Assembly (NCBI RefSeq): GCF_020520425.1
Contig: NC_079489.1
Coordinates: 77,599,310-77,663,309, forward strand
From: Spinacia oleracea
Taxonomy: Eukaryota > Streptophyta > Magnoliopsida > Caryophyllales > Amaranthaceae
Direction of reading: 5' to 3'
Length of the DNA stretch: 64,000 nt
Shown piece after piece: positions 12,349-23,672 of the stretch. How positions within the stretch are numbered: position 1 is the first letter of the stretch; the number at the start of each line of letters is the position of its first letter. Both the position numbers and the translations under genes were made by a program. The notes beneath the pieces were generated by a model, which did not search any database, was not told the origin of the DNA, and saw nothing but the letters and a program-made list of their open reading frames with translations.

Positions 12349-13822
12349 TGTGAGGGGGTCGAAAAAGCACGAGGCTAATGCGTGACCTCGTCCCTCGTGG
12401 GTGTGACGATTCTTTTATTCAATCAAGTGTAATTGGATTTCCTGTGAGTATACACCCAATTGACTAGTAATATAGGAGTCGCCATTCAGTTTTTAACGAC
12501 AATGAGAAAAACTGACAAAACCCGGTTATCGTGACATAAAGGGAGTGCAATTATGCTTGACCACGACGGCCGTAGGTTCCCTTGTGATCCCTGGTGTGGG
12601 GATCTCTCAACATACACCCGCAAGGTAGAGATTGAGGGTTCGGGGGACTGTAACTACCGAGAGGAGTACTTCGCTCGTCGATAACTCCAGAGGCAGGATA
12701 TCCTTACTAGCTTAGCATAAATAATTGAAGGGACATGCGTTAACTATTAAACTAATCTGAGTTGATTTTAGCAATATGCAACATATAATACTAGATCGAT
12801 CGTGATTATCTGATTTAAGTAGTATTAAGGGACCTAGCATGATATTCCAATTTCCCGAAAATATTATATTTGTTAGGCGTGATAGAACAATCAGATTTAG
12901 TTAGTTTAACAGTTCATAAAAAGGGCGAGGAAAGCAGTTAAATCATCGAAAAAGGACACATGACGACGCACCCTTGAGAGGTGCGTCACGGTTCTCAGAA
13001 AACTAACCACTTTGACTTTGCTATTTCTCCTTTTTATTTAACGAATCTCAATTATGGGACAGAATACGTTCTGTTCGATTTATGGATCGATTGCGACAGA
13101 ACGCGTGAACAGTTTCGCAGCGTGAGGCTTAGGCTAAGGGTTGGAGTCAATACTCAGAATATGAATTGTGTGTGTAGTCCTTTTCACGTCGAATTTGGGG
13201 CTGTATTTATAGGGGAGAGTTCGTGGAAAGATAGAATTGCAGAGTTCTAATCCATAAAGAATTAGGAAAAAACACGTACCCAGGTATTTTCAGCGCCCAG
13301 GCCTGGGCGCCGAAGATTTCGGCGCCCAGAGCCAGGCGTTGAAAATAGGGTCTGGGCTGTTTTCTTAGTCAGATTCGGATTCCTGAAATCCGTAGAGTTT
13401 GAGACCTAATCGAGTCTTTTAGTGCGTATTAACCTTGCGACGGGATGCGTCTGGGCCCGTTACGAACTCTAGGCTCGTTAGGATTTTAATTAATACGTAA
13501 CTCTTATTTCCGAATCATATTAGGAATAGGATTCTCGCAGTTTTCTATCTCATTTAGGATTTATGTTGGAGTGCAACACCTAATTCTGACAGGTTTCTAT
13601 CCTTTATGTTTTGCCACTTTTAGAAGCTACCTTTTACGGCAGTTACTATTTTTTAGCAGGTTTCCACAAATAGCAGTTTTCTATAAATATCAGGTTTCGG
13701 GTGAAATGAAAAGGGGAATTGAGATTCGTTTATTTTAAGGATATGCGTTGTCAAGTGGAGATTTATGTTTTCATCATCGAACCTTTCCCTTTCGGGAATG
13801 GGGACAAAAGTAGGTGTCTACA
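12349..13822 (-). repeat. 3' LTR of the Tat-like element (1474 bp)
   Basis: By eye it differs from the right LTR at about 11 sites plus a 2-bp indel, about 0.75%. It contains a GC-rich palindromic module built on GGCGCCCAG (13286-13350). An 89-codon plus-strand frame (12981-13250) recurs in the other LTR but is antisense to the element and probably chance. Confidence 0.92.
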
Positions 13823-13825
13823 GTT

Positions 13826-13838
13826 AGCCCCCACTTTG
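13826..13838 (-). promoter_or_regulatory. Polypurine tract of the Tat-like element
   Basis: On the minus strand this reads CAAAGTGGGGGCT, followed by AAC and then the LTR start TGTAGACACC. This purine tract at the inner LTR edge is part of the evidence for minus orientation. Confidence 0.75.
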
Positions 13839-14344
13839 ACTGAGTCTTGGAGTAAGACGATGGTCAAAGTATTAGACGGAGTGCATCACACAAGCCATGG
13901 TGTATGTGACCTGTTTTGCGAGGGTCTGACGAGCCCCCGAGTGATAACATTTGACTTAAGGGTCATCACTTGAAGTGTCGACATATCCCTCACGTGTCAT
14001 TGGGATTTGTCAACTGATAGTATAGAAACTTCCTCACTTTGTCATTGGAAGGATCTAAAGGTGCGTAGAAACTCCCTCACTTTGTCATTGGGAGTAGCTA
14101 CAGATGTTTTCGAAATCAAAGCTATAAAGTGTAATTGGGCCTGGCCAAGCCCAACCACGAGGTAAAAATGTTTTTAAAGATTCTCATTTTCAGGGCTAGC
14201 TAAACGAGAAAACCCCCTTGTTTTTATGGGACGTAAAACGAAGGAAAATCCAGCACATCGCTCTTTTTTGGAAAAAACGGAAAACCAATCCTTTTAATTT
14301 TTAGAAAAGGGAAAACCATAAAAGGTTATCGCTGCAGCGACTAA

Positions 14345-14826
14345 GGACCTGCACGGTTAGTGATGCAGACCCCGCCGGCTAAAGATGGCGAGCCTGTCTG
14401 CTAAGGGTGGACACCCCGTCCGATAGAAGTGGACGAATCTATTTTTGAAATTTGAAAATAAGGACCTACGCGGTTTGTGACGTAGACCCCGCCGGCTAAA
14501 GATGGCGAACCTGTCCGCTAAGGGTGGACACCCCGTCCGATAGAAGTGGACGAATCTATTTTGAAGTTTGTTTGCTTTTTTGAAAATAAGGACCTACGTG
14601 GTTTGTGACGTAGACCCCGCCGGCTAAAGATGGCGAGCCTATTTTAAATTTGAAGACTTTATTTTTTCGAAAACTGAGGACCTGCGCGGCTAGTGACGCA
14701 GACCCCGCCCGCTGAGGGTGGGCGAGCCCTGTCCGTTGAGGGTGGACGTCCCTGAATTCGTTTTTTCGATTTGGGAACTTGCGTGGTTCGTGACGCGATC
14801 TTGCCAACTGAAGATGGGCAAGTTCC
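14345..14826. repeat. Degenerate tandem repeat, about five units
   Basis: Units start at about 14345, 14462, 14590, 14678 and 14773, so spacing is 117, 128, 88 and 95 bp. Each begins like GGACCTACGCGGTTTGTGAC and continues with ACCCCGCC-GCTAAAGATGGCGAGCC. Two units also carry CTAAGGGTGGACACCCCGTC. It lies in the interior of the Tat-like element. Confidence 0.8.
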
Positions 14827-15435
14827 TATTTCTTTTGTTCTTTGTGATTTCTTTTTGAGAATTTTTTTTTATTCATTCTTGTAGGAGAGAATTCTTTCGA
14901 GGGATGCTCGGATTTAGTTGTAACCTGGATGTGGGTTGGCAACGTGCTTAGACGGACCATTGTTTTGTGGTCATCTTCCTTCATGGTTTTGAGCTAGTCC
15001 TTACGGCTCAATTTTTCCACTACCTGGGTCCTTGATTGGGGGACCATGTATAAGTATCAATGGCGACCTTTGTCTTGAGGTCGTAAACCGGTTCTTTTTC
15101 TTTTGAGATTATCCAAACACGGGACTTTGCACAGCGTAGTCTGGGAATATTGTTTTAACTTTGCATACTTTTTTTTTTGAAATATATATTTTCTTTCGCG
15201 AGCCCCCAAGCAATTGGGCTCGTCGGTCATTTTTTGTCAAAGAGGTTCTTTGGGGATACGCATTTTGTAATGTCCTTGATTGTGTTTGGGATCGTGCTCG
15301 TAAGTGCGAGCGATCTTTGAAGTGGTGTGCTACTCTTAACAAAGTCGTGAGGTGCGACTTTCAGTAAAGAAATCGACAATTTTCGAGTCGAATGGATACG
15401 GCAGGGCCCAATAGAAGTTAGGGCGTTTTCGAGCC

Positions 15436-15500
15436 TGGGTTCATTTTCGGCGCCCAGGCCTGGGCGTTGAAATAATTCACGCCCAGGTGGGGCGTTGAAA
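15436..15500. repeat. GCGCCCAG module, interior copy 1
   Basis: Holds GGCGCCCAGGCCTGGGCG then GCCCAGGTGGGGCGTTGAAA. It resembles the module in the LTRs (13286-13350 and 33124-33184). Confidence 0.7.
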
Positions 15501-16597
15501 GTGTTATTTGGGCTGGTCTTTTGATGACACAGTTGGCCTCTTGTTCATTCGTTTATTTCACTTGGAAGTTCTATGTATTCTTTTTTCTTTTGTTTTTTTC
15601 TTTGTTTTTAGAACGTGATGATTTTCTTGAGAAGCCGTAGCCGATTGGTGGACTACGGTGCTTGTCGCTTTGGGGCAATTATTTTAAGGAACTGTTGCTC
15701 TTAAGGCGTACAGTTATTGCGATAGTTGGGCGAGTCTATATGGCCCGAGGAACATGCCTTGAGTCGTAAGACTTTGACCACTCTTGTTGTTGTATATTTT
15801 TTCATTTTGAACGCGTTCTAGAATGTTCGATACTTAAAATGATGATATGTATGTTCGAACGAGCGTTCATAGAATGGCCGTTGTGTGCGGTCCATTAATC
15901 AGTTTGCTTGAATTTTTTTTTTTGAGCAATGACTGATTTTGAATAGTTTGCTTAGAAGCTCGCTAGGGTTCAGGCCCATTCATGAAGTGGGCTCAAACAT
16001 CGTGCCCTTTCGATTGTTCAAACATTTGCTTCGAGATTTTTTTTATTTTGCTATGGTTGTTTCGTAGCTTGGAGCCCCCAAGTATGTATGTTGGGATGCT
16101 TCCTTTTGGCGTACGATTTTTGTAGGTTCTTTCGAGAAAGATGCCCTGGGGTTCCGCTCGTGTAGGTGCAAGCTATCCCTTCCGTGGTAGGTAACGTTTT
16201 GCTACTTTCAACCCTTAATGTAGAAGTCGTGTGGCTTGCATTTTGAATCTGGGCGATAAGTAGTCTTTGCCTCTTTTACACATGTTCTTGATTGTGCCCG
16301 CATTAGCGCAACATGCCTTACTCTACCTTTTTTAGACTTGTACTGTGGGATGGTTAAACTTTATCGTGCGACGTAGGCTTGTGTGGCCTAACAACATGTA
16401 TTAGAACATTTCTCCAGGTGTTGGGGTATCATTATCATTTTTTGCATTGGAGTATTTCGTCATGCCTCGTTCAGGTACTCGAATAAGTGTAGCACCTTCT
16501 GCGTGGGTTTGCACGGCTTATTACTTCGTTCGATGCGAGGATTCATAGGTGTTTCTTTCTTATTTTTATATCTGGGCAAAACTTGGCTAGCAGAAAG

Positions 16598-16660
16598 ATT
16601 CAGCGCCCAGGCTGGGGTGTTAAAGATATTGGCGCCCAGCTCTGGGCGTTGAAAATTATC
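16598..16660. repeat. GCGCCCAG module, interior copy 2
   Basis: CAGCGCCCAGGCTGGGGTGT then GGCGCCCAGCTCTGGGCGTT. Similarity to copy 3 extends upstream (GCAGA-AGA-TCAGCGCCC), so these are diverged duplicates rather than chance palindromes. Confidence 0.7.
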
Positions 16661-18645
16661 TCTGGGTATATTTTGACAGTTCTTATCCTTGATTTTTTTT
16701 CTTTTTCTTTTGCTTTGGAACGAGGTAGACTGTGTAACGGGCGCTTTATAGGGCGAGCGTTAGGTGCAATAGTTTGATCGGAGTTTTGGTGACTCGCGAT
16801 TTTCAGTTACCCTTTGTTAGTGGGGTGACTTTATATATTCTAAGTAGCACTTAGAATTTGGGAGGGGTTGTAGCCATTCTAAGGTTCGTTTTACACGATC
16901 AAACCTTAGGATTATGCCCCTATGACATATGTATAGCATTAGCGTCGAGAATTTGCGATGAAATCGTCATTTCGAGCATTTTTAGAGTGTTTTCCTCAAG
17001 CCTCCAAATGTAGCTACGGGATTGGCTTGGTGCTATAATGCTTTGCATACGTCTTTATGCATTCATGGTGACATGGATCATGAATAGTTTGAACCAGACT
17101 CGTTTAGTGCGAGGTACGTTCGAGTAGTGATCTGCTACTTTTCCTGTAAATGTCGTATTGTGCGACATTTCCATGGTCAAGGTAATCACATGTTGAAGTG
17201 TGCCTTGACCAAAAGCTAGGTGCCTTTCTTTACCATAATCGTATTTAGAAATTTTTTGACTCACTTGCAATATCGAGATAAACGCATACTTAGCTTAAAC
17301 CAACGACACTTTATTATGTTCGAAGAAGTCTTTGAAAATCATTTGAAAATTATTTAAAATCCGAATCCTATTGTGTACAATCCGAGGTGTCCTAAGTAGG
17401 TTGACTTATAGAAGGGTTCGTAAAAATACTGTTACGATTTTTGGAATGCTGTCTAAGGATTCGCTGGAAGCCAGGGTGCAGGCGTCAAGATATACTTGTG
17501 CCCGTTTGGCGTATGCTTTAGGCTTTTAGGGCCATCTTTTCCAGAATTGCGGGAATATAAACCGTTTTCAAATTGACTTAGATTTACTTGGTGTATGTCT
17601 GCACAAAAGGTCAAGGTATACTTAGTTCTTTCCCTAGCTCTTTCATTTCAATTTTTAGCCCCCAGTTGCTGTTATGTCTTCCCATTAATGATGGTTTTAG
17701 ATTTCGATTTTAGATGCCCTGTGTCACATGTCTGAGTAGGGTGAGCCTTGGTTAAGTGCCAAGTCATATTGACAATGTCTGTTTTTTTTCAAAGGGGATT
17801 CGCAAACATTTGAATTACCATGAACGGGTGCCCTGAGTTCGAATGAACGATGGGGCGATGCCGTAGAACAATCCTCTTTATTGCAAGCTTACTGCCTTTA
17901 CTACTTGTTGGCGATTATGACTGTGTCTAGTGGTGAAAGAAAGTCTTTAAGTGAGTTACTTTGCTTTAGGGAGGGTCAAGTCGAGTACTTTAGAGGTCAT
18001 GGACGCTCGCGCTAGCCCCCATTCAATTGAGGCAAAGTGATCTTTTGAGTCTTGGCTAAGTGCCTAGGAGTGTGAGTGCTCCTTCTGGCAAGGGTACGTG
18101 CCCTTATTATTTTTCGATGTGTGCTCGTTAATTTTGGCATCTTGGTGACTTGGATTCTTCCTTTGACTTAAATTTTTTCTTTCGACTTGGGTTACAAGTA
18201 ATTAAATTTCAATAAGGGACTTCTATTTTTTATTCTTGTTTTTCTATAGGCTTTAATATTTTTGCAAATTGGTTGGACCGAATCATGGATTGCCTACGTA
18301 TCCGCCTTAAATAGATTTAATTTGGAATCAGGTCTTGCGTAGTTCTTAGCCTAGAAAATGGTTTCTTAGAATGCCGATTTTAAACAAGTACGTTCTGAGG
18401 TGGAAACATATTATTTGAAACGTTAGAATAAGTGAAGTTTATTATTATTTTAATCTGCTGCCTTGCCGTAAGCCAAAAATTTGTTTTATATAATTTTTTT
18501 TGAGTACATGTATTTTTTGGTGGTACGTATTTTTTGGTGGTACGTATATCTGAATACGTGTTGTACCCCCACAAGTGTTCGTTATTTTTCCGTGCATGTG
18601 CGGATAAAATGACGAGCACTTCTGGACAAATTTTAGCAAGCAGAG

Positions 18646-18710
18646 AGAATCAGCGCCCAGGCTGGGGCGTTAAAGATTTCGGCGCCCAGCTGTGGGCGCT
18701 GAAAATTATT
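18646..18710. repeat. GCGCCCAG module, interior copy 3
   Basis: CAGCGCCCAGGCTGGGGCGT then GGCGCCCAGCTGTGGGCGCT. It is closest to copy 2, with shared flanks on both sides (a TCTGG-ACAAA string upstream and TCTGGG downstream). Confidence 0.7.
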
Positions 18711-18932
18711 TCTGGGCGGATCTTTTTTGGTGCGCTAAATGCTTCTTTTTCTTTTAGACTAACTTTAGAGGCGCTTTGCAAAGTTTCTTTTTTACATTTT
18801 TTTTATATATTTTTTTTATTTTTACGTTGAGCGTAGAATGTACTTTTCATTTGTCTCTTTTTTTATTTGTGACTCAATACGGCTTGAAAGATGGGTTGAA
18901 TGAGATTGGATAAGTTGTATAGGTATTAGTCA

Positions 18933-19279
18933 AGCATAAGGATTACATCTTCTAGGACTCACAATTTGCAGCCTCAAGCTAGTGTCATGAGTTTACATCA
19001 ACCAAGGCCAATGAGTAGCATGGGGACGGCTCAAGGGTATATCAACAAGATGTATTTAAACAAGTTATATGGTTATTATGCTAATGGTGATGTAAGAGCA
19101 GGTTTAGGCTTTGGAAATGATGGGCATGACGCACGTGTCAATGACCGTACGTGGTTTGCAGTTGACAACAAGTTCAAGAACAAGAGTCGAGGTAATGGTT
19201 TCTTGGGTTATGGCAATGAGAACATGGATGGCTTAAATGAGCTGAACAGGGGCCCCAGAGCGAAGGCGTCTAAGAACAT
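18933..19279 (+). pseudogene. Captured fragment of an ECT-type YTH-domain protein gene
   Basis: An open frame here encodes about 115 residues that I recognise as the segment just before the YTH domain in plant ECT proteins, which read N6-methyladenosine in mRNA. Visible marks are a Met/Gln/Pro-rich stretch, the LYGYYANGDVRAGLGFG string, a Gly/Arg-rich part (RGNGFLGYGNENMDGLN) and the family hallmark LNELNRGPRAKASKN. The YTH domain itself is absent. The frame has no internal ATG at its true start and no gene-like flanks. It runs on the plus strand, antisense to the Tat-like element that carries it, and ends about 230 bp before the Copia-2 insertion. I infer capture of an exon or cDNA piece by the retroelement. 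The fragment contains no stop codon, so capture or spread was recent. Identification rests on memory of the family, not on a search. Confidence 0.75.
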
Positions 19280-19824
19280 AAGGATTGTAAAGGGTAGACA
19301 TCATAGAACTTTATGTAGTTTTTTGTGGCATGATTTGGATTGGTTGACTCAGTTCTTTTCCTTCGTTTTACTTGGGTAAATTTCGCACTTTGGGAGGTAC
19401 GGGCTAAGTATTTCATGGCTCGCTCCTTTCGCTCTCCCTCTTCTCTTTCTTTTTAAGTATTTCATGGCTTGCTCTTTTCTCTTTCTATTTTTTCTTTTTG
19501 CTTGGGATTTCTGAAGGAAATAATGCCCTTGGTCCAAGTATGCATTCAATGTTAAGTCTAATAAATGCGGTTCAGTATTAATTAACAAGTTAATAATTCA
19601 GTGAGATCAAGTGAGCTGAATGCCTAGCTAGAGGCCGCTTCAGTTCAAGTGGAATTAATGATATTAATCCACAGCTTACTCTTGACTGAACCCGTAGGGT
19701 CACACAAATAGTACGTAAACGGATCAAGTATTTAATGGCATTAAATAATCCATCTATGAATATTCGGAATCGACGGATCTTCGTTTCAGTGGGAGCTGAG
19801 ATCGTCACAGGAAAGAAATGAATA

Positions 19825-20130
19825 CTCCGGAAACGATGATATTGCCGGAAACGGAAATATGGATCGTATCGGAAATATAAATATTATCCAAGTCGTAGAT
19901 GTTGCCGGAAACGGAAACATGGTACGTATCGGAAAATATTATCGGAAATAGAAATATTGCCGGAATCGGAAATATTTCCGGAAACGGAAATATTGTCTGA
20001 ATCGGAAATATTATCGGAATCGGAAAATAATTCCGGAAACGGAAATATTAAATATTTGTTCGAAACGGAAATTAATTCCGGAATCGGAAATATTAAATAT
20101 TGTTCGTATCGGAAATGAATTCCAGAATCG
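19825..20130 (+). repeat. CGGAAATATT short-repeat array in the Copia LTR
   Basis: About 300 bp are built from variants of CGGAAACGGAAATATTG and CGGAATCGGAAATATT. The same array is in every LTR of the family: about 4765-5120, 7065-7360, 28775-29080 and 37080-37390. It lies upstream of the TATA box, in U3, where enhancer repeats of retroelements are often found. Confidence 0.8.
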
Positions 20131-20525
20131 AGAATTTAATCGGAAGCGCATCGTACGAATTAGCATCGGACGAGGCCTGCCAGACGAAGGCCCAGCACGA
20201 AGCCGGGCCATCGCCCAGCAAGCCAAGCGCAACAACCACACGCCAAGCATGCGACCAGGCCCAGCGCAAAAGCCAGGCCCAGCTGAAGCTTGGGCGCGCG
20301 CGCGGGGCTGCGACGAGTGGGCTGGCGCTGTGCGTGGGCCGCAAGGCCTGCGTGCGGTGCTAGCGTATTACTCGAAGTGTGTTACTCGAATCCTAAAGCG
20401 TATAGAATTCGTTTAATGATTAAATTCCTAATCCTAAAAGATAAATTAATTAAATAAGAGTTCCACTAGGATTCTAATTTAATTAATTCGTATCCTAGTA
20501 GGATTCCAATTCTCTTTCCATACCC

Positions 20526-20534
20526 CTATAAATA
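20526..20534 (+). promoter_or_regulatory. TATA box in Copia-2 5' LTR
   Basis: CTATAAATA lies 1014 bp into the LTR, at the same offset as in the 3' LTR. Transcription would start about 30 bp downstream, giving a U3 of about 1.05 kb and an R/U5 of about 0.33 kb. Confidence 0.65.
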
Positions 20535-20890
20535 TGTGGCCTAGGTTCACAATTTATAACGAGTTTTCAAGTATTCAAAGTGAGTTTTTGAGAGAAAAAT
20601 TCAGTCACATACCTTGCCTAAAAGTGCCGAAATTATTAGTACCTTAAGGGCGATTCTAGTTGGTCAATCTTAAGGCGGATCCGGACGTGCTGTGGACTAT
20701 CTACGGAGGGACGACACTTGGAGTCCTAAAGACTTGTTCTTGTTTGGTTCGGGCGCAGCTAGGGAAGGCACGCAACAAAGAGTATGCTTCTAGACTATGC
20801 TATATGATTATGTGTAAATAATATGTATTCCTGGCTTAATGGTTGTTTCCGCATGATTTATGAATTGTCATATGTATCATAACCTAACAG

Positions 20891-20904
20891 TGGTATCACG
20901 AGCC
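20891..20904 (+). promoter_or_regulatory. Primer-binding site of Copia-2
   Basis: TGGTATCACGAGCC follows the LTR by one base. It matches the initiator tRNA-Met complement except for an extra C after TGGTATCA. Confidence 0.85.
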
Positions 20905-23672
20905 TCTTATTATTTTCATAATCTAAATTGCATGAACATGGTTAAATATTACAAATTTGCAAGAATTAAAAGGGGTGATTAATTTTCGTAATTGTTAATT
21001 AATTGCAAATTGCGTTTATTTAATTATACGTACGCAGTTTTTCGGCAGTTTCTTCGTTACTCATCCAAATCGAGTGATTTTTGTGTCAATTCCGCATGTA
21101 AAAGGCATTCTAAAATTTTCAGCCGAACCCAGAATTCTCAAATTCGAAGCCTAACTATGACTTTTCGAAGGTTTTAGTTTTTCGAATGCAAAATTTCGTA
21201 AATTTAAGATGTTAAATTAAATATTTGCGATTCTTGTTGATAAATCTTGAATTTTTGATTGACCTACTGTATATGTTTAACAAGTTTGTATGCCTAGCCT
21301 TGTTAATTATGCAATCTAATTTGTAATTATGATTAATTTGTTGAAAATTAGAATAATTTAGAATTAATTTGATTTTCATAATCAATTATAATTTAATTAG
21401 ATACCTATGATTAAAAACCACCATAAAAATTGTAAATTTATGATAAATTTTAAATTTTTATGACCTAGACTTGAATCCATGTTAATCGGAAATCAATTGA
21501 ATAATAAATTTTCGATTTTTCTCCCTAAAATTATGAAATTAATATTAATTTATTAATTTGTCATTAATTTTAAATATAAATTTTTTAAATTTTATGCGAT
21601 TCGTTCATATAACTTGCACGCACAAAGCAATGGACGCTACGTGTTACCCTTAAGGGGTGTTGTATAGTGCGGGCATGTGACGACGAGCAAGGGAGCTCGT
21701 CGCATATGCGGCACGAATGCAATGAGCAAGGGCATGGTGCACGAGCACAAGGCAGCAGCCCTGCCTTGTGTCGAGGGCTATGAGCAATGGACGAATGGGC
21801 ATGGGCGAAGGCAAGGCACGGCAGTCGCGTGTGGGCAGCAAGCGAGCTGCGCCACAACGCACACTGCCTCGCGCAAGCGCGCGCAGCGAGCGCAAGCTCG
21901 CGTGCCACGAGTGCTGCGCCCAGCGTCGATGCCGCGCGCAGCGAGCGCTGGCTCGCACCAAGCGAGCGCTAGCGAGCGCGCACAGCATGCGCTGGCGAGT
22001 GCACGAAGCGAGCGCTGGCCCGCGTGCATCGAGCGCTGGCGCGCGCGCAGCGAGCACATGCTCTCGTGCATCGAGCGCTGGCGCGCGCGCAGCGAGCACC
22101 AGCTCGCGCGATGGCTTGCGAAGGGTAGAAGCAGCAGCTATGCGACGCAGCGCATGGGCTGCGCGCACATGGCCAGCGATGGCTGTGTGCGTGTGGCCCA
22201 TGGGCGTGTGATGCGTGAGGTGTTTGCGTTGCGATTAGATCGTTTTGAAAATTTAATTTGAAATATTCAGTTTACGTAATTTTAATTAATTTTAAAATTA
22301 ATAATTTAAATTATTTTCTTGGATTTTAATTTTGAATATTGTAATTATAATAAAATTTATTTATTCTAATTATTTTACTAAAATTAAAATCATGAATTAA
22401 TAAATACGACTGAAATTAAATTAAACTTTTTGGATTCAATTATAAATTTATATGAGCTTTAAATTTTAATTAAATTTGTATGTTTCCGGTTAGACTAGAA
22501 ATACATTTTTATGTTTAAAATTAGTAAAGCATATGAATTTATTGGTTTAAGTGGGAGCCCTTTTAGTCATAAACTCTTGATTAGGTCTACAAATCCTTAA
22601 GGTTAAAACAACTTGATTAGAATTAATAAGGACTGAATAATTGGTAGATTATTGGTGCCCTTGATTAATTGCTGCAAATGTTTACGTGATGCATAATGTG
22701 TTTTACTAACCAGCTATGTGGGCCATTCATGATAATGAATGGGTGAATGGTATATATTGTATATGTACTGTTTTGCAGGTTATGAAGTGACTAGTATGGC
22801 TCAAATAGGATAGAAAATATGGACTGCGTACCATTAATTTGAATGTAATTGGTCTAAAGTACCAAAGTCGTTTTTCAATTCAAATATGGTCTGCGTACCA
22901 TCAAATAGTTGTAATTAGTTTTAATTATAGCTTATCCTATTTGAAGAAAATGGTGCCTCCCACGGAGATTTTCAAGACGGACTTTGAAGTTAAAGCTTCA
23001 AGATGAAGTCGGGCCATACTAGATCACATTTATCTTATGCATGTTTTAAGTTATTTATTGCTTTTAAATATGTCTTAATTATGCATGAGATTGCGGCTTG
23101 ATTATGTTGCATGATTAAGGATTTTAGTTCACTTAAAATCTAACCAACATAGTAAGAGCCTTAAGTTCCAAACTTAAAAATTGAGTTAAAAGGTGCCATG
23201 CCAAAATATACACTTGCTTGGATATCCTTTACATCAATCTAGTAATAGTTTTCGCTCAGCGAGGTGTTACTTATTGGTCCTAAAGGGGCAAGGTACACAA
23301 ATAATTGTGAGTACATGTTAGTTTTGGTGAAACTCAACGATATAAGTAAGGAGTCCTTTTATGTCGTGGCAAAATCGATAGGTTTACCTAATAAGTTCTT
23401 AGACGTACCTATCAACCAAGAATAGTTTCTAGACTATTAGCAAAAGGCTTTTGCTTACCTAAGATGTTTTAGGATTAAGTCGACAAAATGTGCTTAGTTC
23501 TTCAATGATTTTAGGATCTTGGAATCATTTTATTCACACCTGCCGGAACACATAACTTGAATAAAATGCTTAATAAACATTGAATTATGCATGTATGCTA
23601 GAATTTAAGTTTATTAAGAGAAACTATGAATGGTTATTTATTTGTTTATTCTTTTCAATTGTAGTTTTTAAT
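20905..23672 (+). other. Copia-2 leader
   Basis: A 2.8-kb untranslated leader. It is AT-rich apart from the GC island at 21665-22235, which is flanked by sequence nearly identical to the Copia-3 leader. An in-frame ATG occurs at 23580, but the codons between it and 23673 are not gag-like. Confidence 0.75.
21665..22235 (+). repeat. GC-rich hypervariable island in the Copia-2 leader
   Basis: About 570 bp dense in GCGAGCGCTGGC-like units, with a clear 42-bp tandem duplication at 22023-22064 and 22065-22106 (only a few differences, near the end of the unit). The unit length is a multiple of three, so open frames run through it on both strands. They code for Ala/Arg/Ser-rich strings with no recognisable domain. 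Confidence 0.7.

Larger units (their letters stand above)
13839..19511 (-). other. Interior of the Tat-like element, left part
   Basis: About 5.7 kb without a recognisable retrotransposon protein on either strand. It holds a degenerate tandem repeat (14345-14826), three dispersed GCGCCCAG modules, four further copies of an AGCCCCCA motif resembling the polypurine tract (15201, 16073, 17657, 18014), and a plus-strand ECT gene fragment (18933-19279). A duplicated AAGTATTTCATGGCT unit lies at about 19406 and 19456, just before the Copia-2 insertion. Confidence 0.6.
19512..20889 (+). repeat. Copia-2 5' LTR (1378 bp)
   Basis: It starts TGAAGGAAATAATG and ends CATAACCTAACA. It contains a CGGAAATATT array (about 19825-20130), a GC island (about 20160-20360), a TATA box and an R-region hairpin CCTTAAG...CTTAAGG (20643-20675). 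Confidence 0.96.

Noticed and set aside
12981..13250. 89-codon frame repeated at 32816-33085
   Set aside because: It is repeated only because it lies in both LTRs of the Tat-like element, is antisense to the element and has no domain.
14345..14826. Possible CRISPR-like array
   Set aside because: Units are diverged, unequal in length, lack unique spacers, and the context is a plant retroelement.
19279..19379. Extension of the ECT-like frame to 19379
   Set aside because: Residues after AKASKN do not resemble the family; the captured piece probably ends near 19279 and the rest is chance open frame.
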